A stretch of DNA of 64,000 bases, from contig JAGYKP010000104.1 of assembly GCA_018401555.1 (NCBI GenBank), positions 62,001 to 126,000 on the forward strand, given 5' to 3'. The stretch is from Halomonas sp. (GTDB lineage: Bacteria; Pseudomonadota; Gammaproteobacteria; Pseudomonadales; Halomonadaceae). Within the stretch, counting starts at the first letter, position 1, and each line of letters starts with the position of its first letter. Position numbers and translations under genes: made by a program. A model generated the notes under the pieces. It did not search any database. It was not told the origin of the DNA and saw only the letters and a program-made list of their open reading frames with translations. Shown here piece after piece: positions 19,842 to 28,236 of this stretch.

Positions 19842-21518
19842 ATGAGCGAAAGCTTTGCTGAACTTTTTGAACAGTCTCTCCAGGACATCAACATGGAGCC
19901 CGGCGCCATCGTCGTGGCTACCGTCGTCGACATCGAGGGTGACTGGGTCACCGTCAATGCCGGCCTGAAGTCCGAAGGTCAGATCCCCTCGGCCCAGTTC
20001 CGTGACGAGAACGGCGAACTGGCCATCGCCATCGGCGACGAAGTGCACGTCGCCCTGGAAGCCGTCGAGGACGGTTTCGGCGAGACCCGCCTCTCCCGCG
20101 AGAAGGCCAAGCGCGCCGAAGCGTGGAAGGTGCTGGAAGCCGCCTTCGAGAAGGACGAGATCGTCAAGGGCGTGATCAACGGCAAGGTCAAGGGCGGCTT
20201 CACCGTCGACGTCGACTCCATCCGTGCCTTCCTGCCGGGTTCCCTGGTCGACGTGCGTCCGGTGCGCGACACCACGCACCTCGAGAACAAGGAACTCGAC
20301 TTCAAGGTCATCAAGCTCGACCCGAAGCGCAACAACGTTGTCGTTTCCCGTCGTGCCGTGCTCGAGGCCGAGAACAGCGCCGAGCGTGAGGCCCTGCTCG
20401 CCACCCTGCAGGAAGGCCAGCAGATCATCGGTATCGTCAAGAACCTCACCGACTACGGCGCCTTCGTCGACCTGGGCGGCGTCGATGGCCTGCTGCACAT
20501 CACCGACATGGCCTGGAAGCGCATCAAGCATCCGAGCGAGATCGTGGCCGTGGGCGACGAGATCACCGTCAAGGTGCTCAAGTTCGACCGCGAGCGCAAC
20601 CGCGTCTCCCTGGGCCTGAAGCAGCTGGGCGAGGATCCCTGGGTCAACATCAAGGATCGTTACCCGGAAGGCACCAAGGTTCACGCCACCGTCACCAACC
20701 TCACCGACTACGGCTGCTTCGCCGAGCTGGAAGAGGGTGTCGAGGGTCTGGTCCACGTCTCCGAAATGGACTGGACCAACAAGAACATCCATCCGTCCAA
20801 GGTCGTCCAGGTCGGCGACGATGTGGACGTCATGGTCCTGGATATCGACGAGGAGCGTCGTCGTATCTCCCTGGGTATCAAGCAGTGCACCGCCAATCCC
20901 TGGGAAACCTTCAGCGCCACCTACAACAAGGGCGATCGTGTTGCCGGCACCATCAAGTCGATCACCGACTTCGGCATCTTCATCGGCCTGGAAGGCGGCA
21001 TCGACGGCCTGGTTCACCTCTCCGACATCTCCTGGACCGATACCGGCGAAGAAGCGGTTCGCCAGTTCAAGAAGGGCGACGAGGCCGAGGCCGTGATCCT
21101 CTCCATCGATCCGGAGCGTGAGCGCATCTCGCTGGGCATCAAGCAGCTGGATACCGACCCGGTCTCCGAGTTCCTGGCAGTCAACGACAAGGGCTCCATC
21201 GTCACCGGTCGCGTGGTCGAGGTCGATGCCAAGCAGGCCCAGGTCGAGCTGGCCACCGATGTCGTTGCCGTGCTCAAGGCTTCCGAGATCAGCGCCGACC
21301 GCGTCGAGGATGCCCGTAACGTCCTGAACGAAGGCGACAGCGTCGAGGCCCGCATCATCGGTGTCGATCGCAAGAACCGTCAGATCAACCTCTCCATCAA
21401 GGCCAAGGATCAGGACGACACTCGTCAGAACCTGAAGAAGCTGCGTGAAGAGGCGCCCGAGAGCGGTGGCCCGACCACCATCGGCGACCTGATCAAGCAG
21501 CAGATGGGTCAGGACTGA
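19842..21518 (+). CDS. rpsA: 30S ribosomal protein S1
   Basis: A 558-residue protein (E. coli 557) with six S1 (OB-fold) RNA-binding repeats at roughly 21-90, 105-172, 190-262, 276-348, 363-435 and 450-520. Diagnostic repeats include [40 protein letters not shown] and [21 protein letters not shown]1 binds the 30S platform and recruits structured mRNAs. The ATG at 19842 follows TAGGAAC. It is intact, and its strong codon bias fits a highly expressed gene. ihfB, which commonly follows rpsA in gammaproteobacteria, is missing here. Confidence 0.98.
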   Translation: MSESFAELFEQSLQDINMEPGAIVVATVVDIEGDWVTVNAGLKSEGQIPSAQFRDENGELAIAIGDEVHVALEAVEDGFGETRLSREKAKRAEAWKVLEAAFEKDEIVKGVINGKVKGGFTVDVDSIRAFLPGSLVDVRPVRDTTHLENKELDFKVIKLDPKRNNVVVSRRAVLEAENSAEREALLATLQEGQQIIGIVKNLTDYGAFVDLGGVDGLLHITDMAWKRIKHPSEIVAVGDEITVKVLKFDRERNRVSLGLKQLGEDPWVNIKDRYPEGTKVHATVTNLTDYGCFAELEEGVEGLVHVSEMDWTNKNIHPSKVVQVGDDVDVMVLDIDEERRRISLGIKQCTANPWETFSATYNKGDRVAGTIKSITDFGIFIGLEGGIDGLVHLSDISWTDTGEEAVRQFKKGDEAEAVILSIDPERERISLGIKQLDTDPVSEFLAVNDKGSIVTGRVVEVDAKQAQVELATDVVAVLKASEISADRVEDARNVLNEGDSVEARIIGVDRKNRQINLSIKAKDQDDTRQNLKKLREEAPESGGPTTIGDLIKQQMGQD

Positions 21519-21545
21519 TCGGAAGCCCGCTTCCGACGGACCATA

Positions 21546-21576
21546 GCCGCCGCCCTTAGGGGCGGCGGTTTTCTTT
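21546..21576 (+). terminator. Rho-independent terminator after rpsA
   Basis: A 9-bp GC stem (21547-21555 with 21560-21568) with loop TTAG is followed by TTTTCTTT. It starts 28 bases after the stop. Confidence 0.92.
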
Positions 21577-21809
21577 GATGGGGCCACATATGCGAAGTTG
21601 CCTTGCGGCATCGGCGGGCCCCCTTTCTGTACCGCGGCTGTTGGGTGAACTCTGGGTTCAGAAAATCGTCGAGTCGACATTCACGGCGTCGGTGCCCAGG
21701 AGTTCAACTTCCTCGGGTTGCTTGGCAACTCATCCGATGGACTCCATGAAATGTTATCGCCCTTATAAAGTGTGACAACTTGCTTCAATCGGATAACTCG
21801 CCCAGACTC

Positions 21810-21839
21810 TTGCAACAAGGTGTTATTACCGCACATAAT
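21810..21839 (+). promoter_or_regulatory. Sigma-70 promoter of mvaT
   Basis: TTGCAA (21810-21815), an 18-bp spacer, then CATAAT (21834-21839). The predicted start near 21846 is 40 nt before the ATG. Confidence 0.6.
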
Positions 21840-21885
21840 GCTTGCCCGTTGTTTCCCGCCAAACCCGCATCAAGGAAAACGCTAG

Positions 21886-22266
21886 ATGTCACTTCTCAAT
21901 GACTACATGCAGATGGAGCAGCAGCTGAAGGAACTCCAGTCCAACCTGGACAAGCTGCAAAACGACAAGCGTCTCCAGAGCGAGCTCGAGTTCAAGGACA
22001 AGCTCGAAACGCTGATGAAGGAGTATGACAAGAGCGCCGCCGACGTTATCGCGCTGCTCGACCCCAAGCCGGCGACCGCATCTCCCAAGGCGGCGTCTTC
22101 CTCCGTTACCGGCACGCGTCGCAAGCGCAAGCTGAAGATCTACAAGAACCCCAATACCGGTGAAGTCGTCGAGACTCGCGGTGGTAATCAGAAGACCCTC
22201 AAGGCGTGGAAGGACGAGTTCGGTTCCGATACCGTCGAGTCCTGGCTGGTGCGTGTCGAAGAGTAA
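21886..22266 (+). CDS. mvaT: MvaT-family H-NS-like nucleoid protein
   Basis: A 126-residue xenogeneic silencer. It matches Pseudomonas MvaT/MvaU from end to end: MSLLNDYMQMEQQLKELQ, a coiled-coil dimerisation region (about 1-60), a linker, and the C-terminal domain KIYKNPNTGEVVETRGGNQK-TLKAWKDEFG. The RGGN loop is the AT-pincer that reads the minor groove of AT-rich DNA. The ATG at 21886 follows AAGGAAAAC. Such proteins repress horizontally acquired and AT-rich loci and often repress themselves. The AT-rich part of the nearby adhesin gene could be a target. The gene is intact and monocistronic, with its own promoter and terminator. Confidence 0.93.
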   Translation: MSLLNDYMQMEQQLKELQSNLDKLQNDKRLQSELEFKDKLETLMKEYDKSAADVIALLDPKPATASPKAASSSVTGTRRKRKLKIYKNPNTGEVVETRGGNQKTLKAWKDEFGSDTVESWLVRVEE

Positions 22267-22320
22267 GTTCCGAGTTATCGACTCGGTGCCGGATTGTGAT
22301 ATGCAGTCCGGCTGGCATGA

Positions 22321-22346
22321 AAAACGGCGCCTTCGGGCGCCGTTTT
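22321..22346. terminator. Bidirectional terminator between mvaT and the AraC-type gene
   Basis: A perfect 11-bp stem, AAAACGGCGCC (22321-22331) with GGCGCCGTTTT (22336-22346) and a TTCG tetraloop, with A/T tracts on both sides. A weaker GCCGGA...TCCGGC hairpin lies at about 22288-22312. Confidence 0.92.
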
Positions 22347-22371
22347 ATCGTTGCCGTCCCGCCGAGCCGGA

Positions 22372-23181
22372 TCAGCCGGCCTCGAGCAGGGGCAACTGGA
22401 GTTCGACTCCCCTGTCACTCTTTACCAGGCGTATCGGGTCGCCGCTGTAGTGCTCGGCCAAATCGGGCAGTGCCGTCAGCAGTGAAGCCAGGGTGCCATC
22501 CAGCGAGCGATGATCGGTGAGCTCGATGCAGGCACAACGTTCCGTCGGCAGCCGCAGCATGCGCAGCGACGGGGGGACGGCCAGAGAGTTGGCTGCTTGG
22601 TCATCCACCAGCACGCCAGTGTCGCGACGCGGCAGGCAGGCGTCCGTTCGCGGGGTGTAGAGCAGGGTGATGGCCGCCGCCCGTTCGGGGGCGCCGGGCA
22701 GGGGCAGCTGATAGCCATTCAGGCACCTGTGCCAGCTATCGGGAGAAGGAAGCGTATCGGTCGCTTCATACTGGCGTGCCACCACCGCCGCGCAGGAAGG
22801 TACCTGCCTGATCCGTGGCGAGACATCCAGGCTGGCCCCGCGGGCGGCCTCGGCCAGCGCCTTGCGCCCGTCCCGGCGGTGTTGCCGCGGACTGCAGCGG
22901 AAACGGCGCAGGAAGGCACGGCTGAATGCCGAGTGGTTGGTATAGCCGCAGAGCCGGGCGATCTCCCGGATGCTGATCGGCGTATGAACCAGCAACCTGC
23001 CGGCCTTCTCGAGACGCAGGGCCTCACGGTAGGCGCTGGGTGACATGCCGAAGTACTGGCGAAAACGCCGCCTGACCTGGGAGGTGGAGTACCCCAGTCT
23101 CTCGGCCAGGGCTTCAATGCTCTCCTGGCTCTCCAGAGTGTCCTGCAGCCAGATCTCTGCTCGCATGATCTCGTTGAACAT
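22372..23181 (-). CDS. AraC-family regulator with GyrI-like effector domain
   Basis: 269 residues. An AraC-type double helix-turn-helix sits at the N-terminus (about 8-105), with LAERLGYSTSQVRRRFRQYF and ISIREIARLCGYTNHSAFSR. The C-terminal half (about 115-269) looks like a GyrI/Rob-type small-molecule binding domain (VVARQYEATDTLP, CACIELTDHRSLDG). This HTH-first layout resembles Rob-like regulators that sense hydrophobic or cationic compounds and control efflux. The ATG at 23181 is supported by a good upstream promoter. No dedicated target gene is obvious nearby. The ligand is unknown. Confidence 0.85.
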   Translation of the reverse strand: MFNEIMRAEIWLQDTLESQESIEALAERLGYSTSQVRRRFRQYFGMSPSAYREALRLEKAGRLLVHTPISIREIARLCGYTNHSAFSRAFLRRFRCSPRQHRRDGRKALAEAARGASLDVSPRIRQVPSCAAVVARQYEATDTLPSPDSWHRCLNGYQLPLPGAPERAAAITLLYTPRTDACLPRRDTGVLVDDQAANSLAVPPSLRMLRLPTERCACIELTDHRSLDGTLASLLTALPDLAEHYSGDPIRLVKSDRGVELQLPLLEAG

Positions 23182-23299
23182 TGTCTGGCCCTGTTCCTTG
23201 CGGATGATCCCGTCCGGGCATTGGCCCGGCCCTCTTCTTTGCCAGGCAGTTGCTGAGGCCTCGCAATCCGGGGTGTGGTCGCGTATCGCGCCTGATTCC

Positions 23300-23329
23300 T
23301 TTATGCGTTCTAAACAACATCAAAGGCAA
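23300..23329 (-). promoter_or_regulatory. Promoter of the AraC-type regulator
   Basis: On the minus strand TTGCCT (23329-23324), an 18-bp spacer and CATAAA (23305-23300). It would give a leader of about 110 nt. Confidence 0.45.
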
Positions 23330-23433
23330 GTTTGGAATACACCTTTGCGCGCTGATGCATAGTTTCACTGTTCCCAGCCCCTGTCTGGGTCAAGGGCATA
23401 ATTTCCGGGTAATCCCGGGGCTGGGCATCCCCC

Positions 23434-23462
23434 TTAGCCGCGCGCGTGAATACGGGTATAAT
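23434..23462 (+). promoter_or_regulatory. Promoter of the short MvaT-like gene
   Basis: A perfect TATAAT (23457-23462) with a weak TTAGCC -35 at 17 bp. The start codon is about 60 nt downstream of the predicted start site. Confidence 0.5.
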
Positions 23463-23530
23463 CCTCGCTTTCCCATCCGGGCGGCGGCGCTGCGCGCACG
23501 TCCCGTTCGCCCGCTTTACGACGATCAGGA

Positions 23531-23824
23531 ATGAAACAGCAGACACCACGCAAAGCCATGGGTGAGCGCGATAAACTGCGCCAGTTCCGGGAGCTCGACG
23601 ATGCCTTCGCCGAGGCACTACGCGAGCTGGACTCTTCTCCAGGGGCCGAGCCGCCCGCCGAACTCGAAAGCATGCAGCCAGCCGCGGAGGCGGAGGTCGC
23701 ACTGGCCGAGCCTGATGAGGATTTCGAGCAGCGTCTCGAGGCGCTGATGGCGGAGTACGAGCTCTCTGCCGAGCGCGTCAGGGAGCTGCTGGAGACCCTG
23801 CAGCGCTTCGGGCTGAACGACTGA
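23531..23824 (+). CDS. Small acidic coiled-coil protein resembling the MvaT dimerisation domain
   Basis: 97 residues, with no signal peptide and very acidic in the middle. The C-terminal segment DFEQRLEALMAEYELSAERV-RELLE aligns with MvaT residues around EFKDKLETLMKEYDKSAADV, with about 12 identities in 27 positions. The MvaT DNA-binding domain (KNPNTGEV...RGGN) is absent. It could be a partner or antagonist that joins MvaT dimers without binding DNA, as truncated H-NS proteins do in enterobacteria. That is inference. The ATG at 23531 follows CAGGA. A strong TATAAT lies upstream. No named family was recognised. Confidence 0.6.
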   Translation: MKQQTPRKAMGERDKLRQFRELDDAFAEALRELDSSPGAEPPAELESMQPAAEAEVALAEPDEDFEQRLEALMAEYELSAERVRELLETLQRFGLND

Positions 23825-23835
23825 CGTCTTCCTTC

Positions 23836-24144
23836 CTACCCCTCTCCGGTATCCAGTTCCAGCGCGGCGATGCGGGCCAGTGCCTGGTCGCGGTGGCTGC
23901 CACACAGCTCGCGGTCGAACTCGAAGCGGGCGCAGACTGTTGGCCGGCGCGGATCGCCGAATAGCCGGCAGAGGTTGGCGTCGTCGAGCTGCACGCAGCG
24001 CACCCCCGCCGTCTTGCCGTTCGGCATGCCGGGAATCGGCGAGGAGATCGAGGGGGCAATGCAGCAGGCGCCACAGCCCGGGCGACAATCGTCGTTGCTC
24101 ATCTGATGCACCAGCCCTGCGCAGGTGGGTCGTGAAGGTGCCAT
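23836..24144 (-). CDS. YkgJ-family cysteine-cluster protein
   Basis: A small cytoplasmic protein of the zinc/iron-chelating CxxxCxxCC family (PF03692). The cluster CRPGCGACCIAPSISSPIPG is followed by the typical MPNGKTAGVRC and a further Cys in NLCRLFG, ARF and ELCG. The role of this family is poorly defined; metal binding is inferred from the cysteines. The ATG at 24144 has GGGAG ten bases upstream. An alternative ATG at 24102 (MSNDDCRPGC) would give 88 residues. It is convergent with the preceding gene and divergent from trhP. Confidence 0.85.
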   Translation of the reverse strand: MAPSRPTCAGLVHQMSNDDCRPGCGACCIAPSISSPIPGMPNGKTAGVRCVQLDDANLCRLFGDPRRPTVCARFEFDRELCGSHRDQALARIAALELDTGEG

Positions 24145-24186
24145 GCTACATCAGCTCCCGACTCGCTGCAGGGCGGCCCGCGTCGC

Positions 24187-24195
24187 TGCTATAAT
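24187..24195 (+). promoter_or_regulatory. Extended -10 promoter of trhP
   Basis: TGC-TATAAT is a perfect extended -10 element. No clear -35 is visible. The start codon lies about 53 nt past the predicted start site. Confidence 0.5.
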
Positions 24196-24254
24196 CCGCA
24201 CCCCTTCATTCCCTGCGCCCCTGGGCGCCATCGTCCTGACAACGGTGATCTCTC

Positions 24255-25680
24255 ATGCAAGCTCCCGAACTGCTCTCCCCGGCGGGAACGTTCAAGAACA
24301 TGCGCTACGCCTTCGCCTACGGCGCGGATGCGGTCTATGCCGGCCAGCCGCGCTACTCGCTGCGCGTGCGCAACAACGATTTCAAGATCGACAACCTGCA
24401 CAAGGGCATCGCCTACGCCCACGAGCGGGGCAAGCAGTTCTATGTGGCCTCGAACATCGCGCCGCACAACAGCAAGCTCAAGACCTACCTGCGCGACATG
24501 GAACCGGTGATCGAGGCCGGCCCGGATGCGCTGATCATGTCCGACCCGGGTCTGATCATGATGATCCGCGAGCGCTGGCCCGAGCAGGTGATCCACCTCT
24601 CGGTGCAGTCCAACGTGGTCAACTGGGCGGCGGCCCGTTTCTGGCAACAGCAGGGCATCAGCCGCATCATCCTCTCGCGTGAGCTGTCGCTTGAAGAGAT
24701 CGCCGAGATCCGTGCCGAGTGTCCCGACCTCGAGATCGAGACCTTCGTCCACGGTGCGCTGTGCATCGCCTACTCCGGGCGCTGCCTGCTGTCGGGCTAC
24801 TTCAACCATCGTGACCCCAACCAGGGCACCTGTACCAACGCCTGCCGCTGGCAGTACAACACCGTGGCCGCGGCCCATGACGAGACCGGCGACCTGGTCC
24901 CGGCCAACTCCGCCGCGGCGCATTCCGCCAGCGGCCTGTGGACCCCGGGAGAGGGAGGCGCGCAGGGTGGACTGATCGCCTCCGGCGGCGGCAGCACGCG
25001 CCACAGCACCGCCACCGCCGGCGGCGTGGAGGGGCAGGACGAGCTCTCGGCGCTGATCGAGGATGCCACCCGTCCCGGCGAGCTGATGCCGATCTTCGAG
25101 GACGAGCACGGCACCTACATCATGAACTCCAAGGACCTGCGTGCCGTCCAGCACGTGCCGAGAGCTCACCGAGATGGGCGTCACCTCACTCAAGATCGAG
25201 GGGCGCACCAAGTCCCACTACTATGTGGCGCGCACCGCCCAGGTCTATCGCCGCGCCATCGACGACGCCGTGGCCGGCCGCCCCTTCGACATGCGCCTGA
25301 TGGACGAGCTCGACAACCTGGCCAACCGCGGCTATACCGAGGGCTTCTATCGCCGTCATGTCCACGACGAGTACCAGAACTACGAGCGCGGCAACTCGGT
25401 GGGGGTGCACCAGCAGTTCGTGGGCGAGGTGATCGGCTACGACCCCGACCGCGGCGTGCTGGAGATCGACGTCAAGAACCGCTTCGAGGTGGGCGACGGC
25501 ATGGAGCTGATGCTGCCCGGCGGCAATCGCCGCTTCGTCCTCGAGCATATCGAGAATCGCCGCGGAGAGTCCGTGGGCGCCGCCCCCGGTTCCGGCCATG
25601 TGGTGCGCATCCCGGTGCCCGGCGAGGCCATCGCGCCTGAGCGCATCGAGTTCGCGCTGCTGATGCGGGACCTCGGCTGA
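24255..25680 (+). CDS. trhP: tRNA hydroxylation protein TrhP (U32 family; one frameshift)
   Basis: Homologue of E. coli YegQ/TrhP, a U32 'peptidase-like' protein that takes part, with prephenate-derived chemistry, in hydroxylating U34 of several tRNAs to ho5U. It begins MQAPELLSPAGTFKNMRYAF. The signature ETFVHGALCIAYSGRCLLSG and the NQGTCTNACRW cysteines that bind an Fe-S cluster are present. A variable Gly/Ser/Ala-rich linker (about residues 215-262) precedes the conserved FEDEHGTYIMNSKDLRA. The frame breaks near 25156 and resumes RELTEMGVTSLKIEGRTKSH to the stop at 25680. I infer a one-base error. It is monocistronic. Confidence 0.92.
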
Positions 25681-25795
25681 CCCCGCTACGGGCCTTCTGT
25701 CTGGTTCTGTCGCTGGGTGGCGACAGCAGAATCCATGCCGGCTGCATGATTGGGGACTAGGCTAGGGTCATCCACACATGGAACCGGAGGTTCTC

Positions 25796-26423
25796 ATGAG
25801 CAAGCGAATCGATCTGCGCACGACCCTGGCCGCATCCGGCTTGGCACTGCTGCTGGCAGCCGGCCCGGCGCTGGCCCAGCCTGCCGACAATCCCGGCCGT
25901 GGCCGTGGCCAGGGCCAGGGGCAGGAACAGCGCAAGGCCCCTCCTGGCCAGCAGAAGCAGAAACAGCAGCAGGAGACCCGTGAAACTCGCGAGCGTCGTG
26001 AGGAGAGCTACCGCGAGCGTCGTGATGATGACTATCGTGACCGCGAGCGTCGCGACTACGACAAGCGTCGCGATCGCGATGACCGTAGGGACTACGGCGA
26101 ACGCCGCGATTACGATGACCGCCGCGACTATCGCGATCGCGACAGGCCGATCATCGACGAGCGTGACCTGCGTCGCCTCTTCGGCGAGCGCCGCGACTGG
26201 GTCCGCGAGGATGAAGCGCGCGGGTCTGCCGCCCGGCATTCGCATGAACCTCGAGCGTGGCAAGCCGCTGCCTCCGGGGATCGCCAAGCGTTTCGACGAG
26301 CGTGCCCTGCGCGACCTGCCGCGCTACGAGGGCTACGAGTGGCGCCGCGTCGGCCCCGATGCGATCCTCGTCGACGCCGCCAACGAGGTCATCTATCGGG
26401 TGATCCGCGACGTGCTCTACTAG
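25796..26423 (+). CDS. Secreted CigR/RcnB-like protein with Arg-Asp-Tyr repeats (one frameshift)
   Basis: The ATG at 25796 follows GGAGG. A signal peptide (about 1-30, LAASGLALLLAAGPALAQP) is followed by a Gln/Gly region. A highly charged repetitive tract comes next (about residues 60-125, repeats such as RRDYGERRDYDDRRDYRDRD). After a frame change near 26222 comes the conserved end GLPPGIRMNLERGKPLPPGI...YEWRRVGPDAILVDAANEVI. This tail resembles the CigR and RcnB families of small periplasmic proteins. Salmonella CigR is an antivirulence effector regulator and RcnB affects nickel/cobalt homeostasis; neither role can be assigned here. The repeat tract itself is in frame and intact. Confidence 0.7.
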
Positions 26424-26455
26424 AGACCCGGCCTGGCCGTAAGCCGAGACAACAG

Positions 26456-26486
26456 CGAGCCCGCCCCTCGAAAAGGGGCGGGCTCG
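26456..26486. terminator. Bidirectional terminator between convergent genes
   Basis: A 13-bp GC-rich stem (26456-26468 with 26474-26486) with loop CGAAA lies between the CigR-like gene and the DUF2789 gene. The U-tract is short. Confidence 0.75.
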
Positions 26487-26516
26487 TTGCATTCCTGCCG
26501 AGGGCCTGGTGGGCGG

Positions 26517-26753
26517 TCAGCCCTTGCGCAGCGAGGTGTTGAGGTGGTCGACCACCTCGGCCCAGTCGGCATCCTCCTCGATCGCTTCGCGCAGGAACTC
26601 CGCCTGGCCCTCGTTCCAGCAGGGGGCGTCGGGCAGGGCGATGTCCTCGGGGATCGGGGCATGACGATCGATGAAGCGCTTGATCGCCTCAGGGTCTGAG
26701 GCGAGCCCAAGCTGCTCGAAGAGTTCGGTGAAGGGATGGTCGGGGTGTTCCAT
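26517..26753 (-). CDS. DUF2789 family protein
   Basis: 78 residues, soluble and acidic. It begins MEHPDHPFTELFEQLGLASD and contains FIDRHAPIPEDIALPDAPCW and QAEFLREAIEEDADWAEVVD. This order (PxTxLFxQLGL..., APFW..QxxFLxEA..EDADWAExVDxL) is the DUF2789 pattern known in Pseudomonas and relatives. The function is unknown. The start at 26753 is chosen by family fit and a GGAG-like site upstream; the longer frame to 26930 has no support. Confidence 0.82.
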   Translation of the reverse strand: MEHPDHPFTELFEQLGLASDPEAIKRFIDRHAPIPEDIALPDAPCWNEGQAEFLREAIEEDADWAEVVDHLNTSLRKG

Positions 26754-26871
26754 GACGGCGCTCCTTGCGTTGGCCAGGGGCGGTGCCTGAGCGGCGACCG
26801 CGGGGAATGCCCCTCCCACCATAGCCGCTTGGCGCGACCCTTGCCTGACCGGCGTCAACGTTTGGCTTTCC

Positions 26872-27930
26872 TTACATTCGCTCGCCCACCAGGGGCGTGA
26901 GGAAGCGGCGCCGCCGCTCGGCATCGGCAAGCGGCTGGGCGAGCAGATGGACCAGCTTGGTCAAGGCCGCCTCGGGCGTCATGGCATCCCCCGAGATCAC
27001 CCCGGCCGCCTTGAGACCCTGGCCGGCGGCGTAGTCGCCGGGACTGATGGCGCCATGCGGGCACTGGCTGATGGCGACCAGCAGCTTGCCTTCGCCGCTG
27101 GCCCTGGCCAGGACCCCCAGCAGGGCCGGGTCCTCGGGAATATTGCCACCGCCCCATACTTCGAGCAGGGCCCCCTTGAGGTGCGAGTCGTCCAGCCACG
27201 CCGCCAGCTGGCGGGAGGTAATGCCTGGCCATAGGGCGATCCGGGCTACACCGCCATCGCACAGGGGAGCGTAGTCGGGCAGCTCGAAACGTGGCGCGCC
27301 GCGCTGCTGTCGCTGCAGGCCGCGTCCCGGATAGATCACCGCATCGTTGCCGACCCGCTCGCCGAGCAGCGGATAGTTGGGGCTGGTGAAGGCCGCCGCG
27401 TCGCGGGTATGCCACTTGCGGCCGCGCACGCCGCGCAGCAGCCTGCCGTCGAAGGCGATGGCGACCTCCTGGAGCGCCGGGTTGGCGGCGAAGCGCAGCG
27501 CCAGGGCCACGTTCTCCGCGGCGTCGCTGCCCGGCGCTTCCAGGGGCTGCATGGCGCCGGTGAGCACCACCGGGCGGTCGATGCCCTGCAGCTGATAGGC
27601 GAGGCTCGCGGCGCTCCAGGCCAGGGTGTCGGTGCCGTGGGGCACCACGATGCCGGCGTGGTCGCGGTAGCGAGCGGCGATCATCCCGGCCAGCCGTGAC
27701 CAGTCGCGGGGAGTGGCGGCGCTGGAGTCGATGGGCGCGTCGAAGGCGAGCAGTCGGTAGGCTGGCAAACCTGCACCAGACCCCGGTGGCAGCTGCTCCA
27801 GGGCGTGCGCGAGGCGCTCCGCGATATCGCTGCCCGGTGCCAGCCCCTCGGGCGTCTCGCGCATGCCCAGGGTGCCGCCGGTGTAGATCACCAGCAGGGG
27901 ACGAACAGGGGCGGGAGTGAGGGCGGTCAT
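26872..27930 (-). CDS. L-asparaginase, type I-like
   Basis: 352 residues if it starts at ATG 27930 (MTALTPAPVRPLL). An upstream ATG at 27960 is possible. Catalytic signatures of the asparaginase/glutaminase family are present: YTGGTLG (first Thr nucleophile) and VPHGTDTLAWSA (second Thr-Asp). GGGNIP lies in the C-terminal domain. There is no signal peptide, so it is likely the cytoplasmic AnsA-type enzyme making aspartate and ammonia from asparagine. The gene is intact and ends FLTPLVGERM. It stands alone between a DUF2789 gene and a miniprotein. Confidence 0.88.
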   Translation of the reverse strand: MTALTPAPVRPLLVIYTGGTLGMRETPEGLAPGSDIAERLAHALEQLPPGSGAGLPAYRLLAFDAPIDSSAATPRDWSRLAGMIAARYRDHAGIVVPHGTDTLAWSAASLAYQLQGIDRPVVLTGAMQPLEAPGSDAAENVALALRFAANPALQEVAIAFDGRLLRGVRGRKWHTRDAAAFTSPNYPLLGERVGNDAVIYPGRGLQRQQRGAPRFELPDYAPLCDGGVARIALWPGITSRQLAAWLDDSHLKGALLEVWGGGNIPEDPALLGVLARASGEGKLLVAISQCPHGAISPGDYAAGQGLKAAGVISGDAMTPEAALTKLVHLLAQPLADAERRRRFLTPLVGERM

Positions 27931-28012
27931 GGGCGGCTCCAGGGCGATGGCAGCGCCCAATGATACGCGGTGGTCGTGGCGTCACAGCCCCACGCTGCCA
28001 GCCCATCGGCTG

Positions 28013-28152
28013 TCATGGTGCGACTGCGCAGCGGATGCCATCCTCGACCCGCTCCCGGGGTGCACGATCACGCGGTCCCCGACCTCCAGGCCTTCCAGCA
28101 CCTGGGTGACCAGCCCGCGGGCCTCCAGGGCGATCTCCTTGCCGTCATCCAT
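28013..28152 (-). CDS. Miniprotein resembling the C-terminal tail of HlyD/RND adaptor proteins (one frameshift)
   Basis: The ATG at 28152 has a strong AGGAGG seven bases upstream. It reads MDDGKEIALEARGLVTQVLE-GLEVGDRVIVHPG. A shift near 28055 then gives ERVEDGIRCAVAP and a TGA at 28015-28013, about 46 residues. GLEVGDRVIVHP...D(G)I is the usual end of membrane-fusion adaptor subunits of efflux pumps, but here it stands alone with its own ribosome site. It may be a genuine small protein or a re-initiated gene remnant. The rest of the 306 bp between the asparaginase and the MFS gene shows nothing else. Confidence 0.4.
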
Positions 28153-28236
28153 TGCCGGCCCTCCTGGCGATGCACTGCCCACAGTCTAGTGGTGGGCGGC
28201 ATTTCGGCATTGACCCGAGGCAGGGGGAGCGAGGCG

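Larger units (their letters stand above)
21519..21885. other. Intergenic region rpsA-mvaT (367 bp)
   Basis: It holds the rpsA terminator, about 200 bp without a convincing gene, and an AT-richer 120 bp before mvaT with a promoter. A 66-codon frame at 21575-21775 lacks any recognisable sequence or ribosome site. No RNA gene was recognised. The AT-rich stretch might bind MvaT itself; this is inference. Confidence 0.5.
23182..23530. other. Divergent intergenic region (349 bp)
   Basis: It contains a minus-strand promoter for the AraC-type gene and a plus-strand TATAAT promoter for the short MvaT-like gene. GGGCATAATTT at about 23393-23403 is a second possible -10 without a convincing -35. No gene or RNA was recognised. 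Confidence 0.5.

Noticed and set aside
19827..21680. A 617-codon antisense frame over rpsA
   Set aside because: Its internal repeats are the reverse of the S1 repeats. It is a codon-bias effect.
21575..21775. A 66-codon ORF between rpsA and mvaT
   Set aside because: It starts in the terminator tail, has no ribosome site and no recognisable sequence.
24890..25040. Insertion in trhP
   Set aside because: The Gly/Ser/Ala-rich stretch lies where E. coli YegQ also has a variable linker before the FEDEHGTYIMNSKDLR block.
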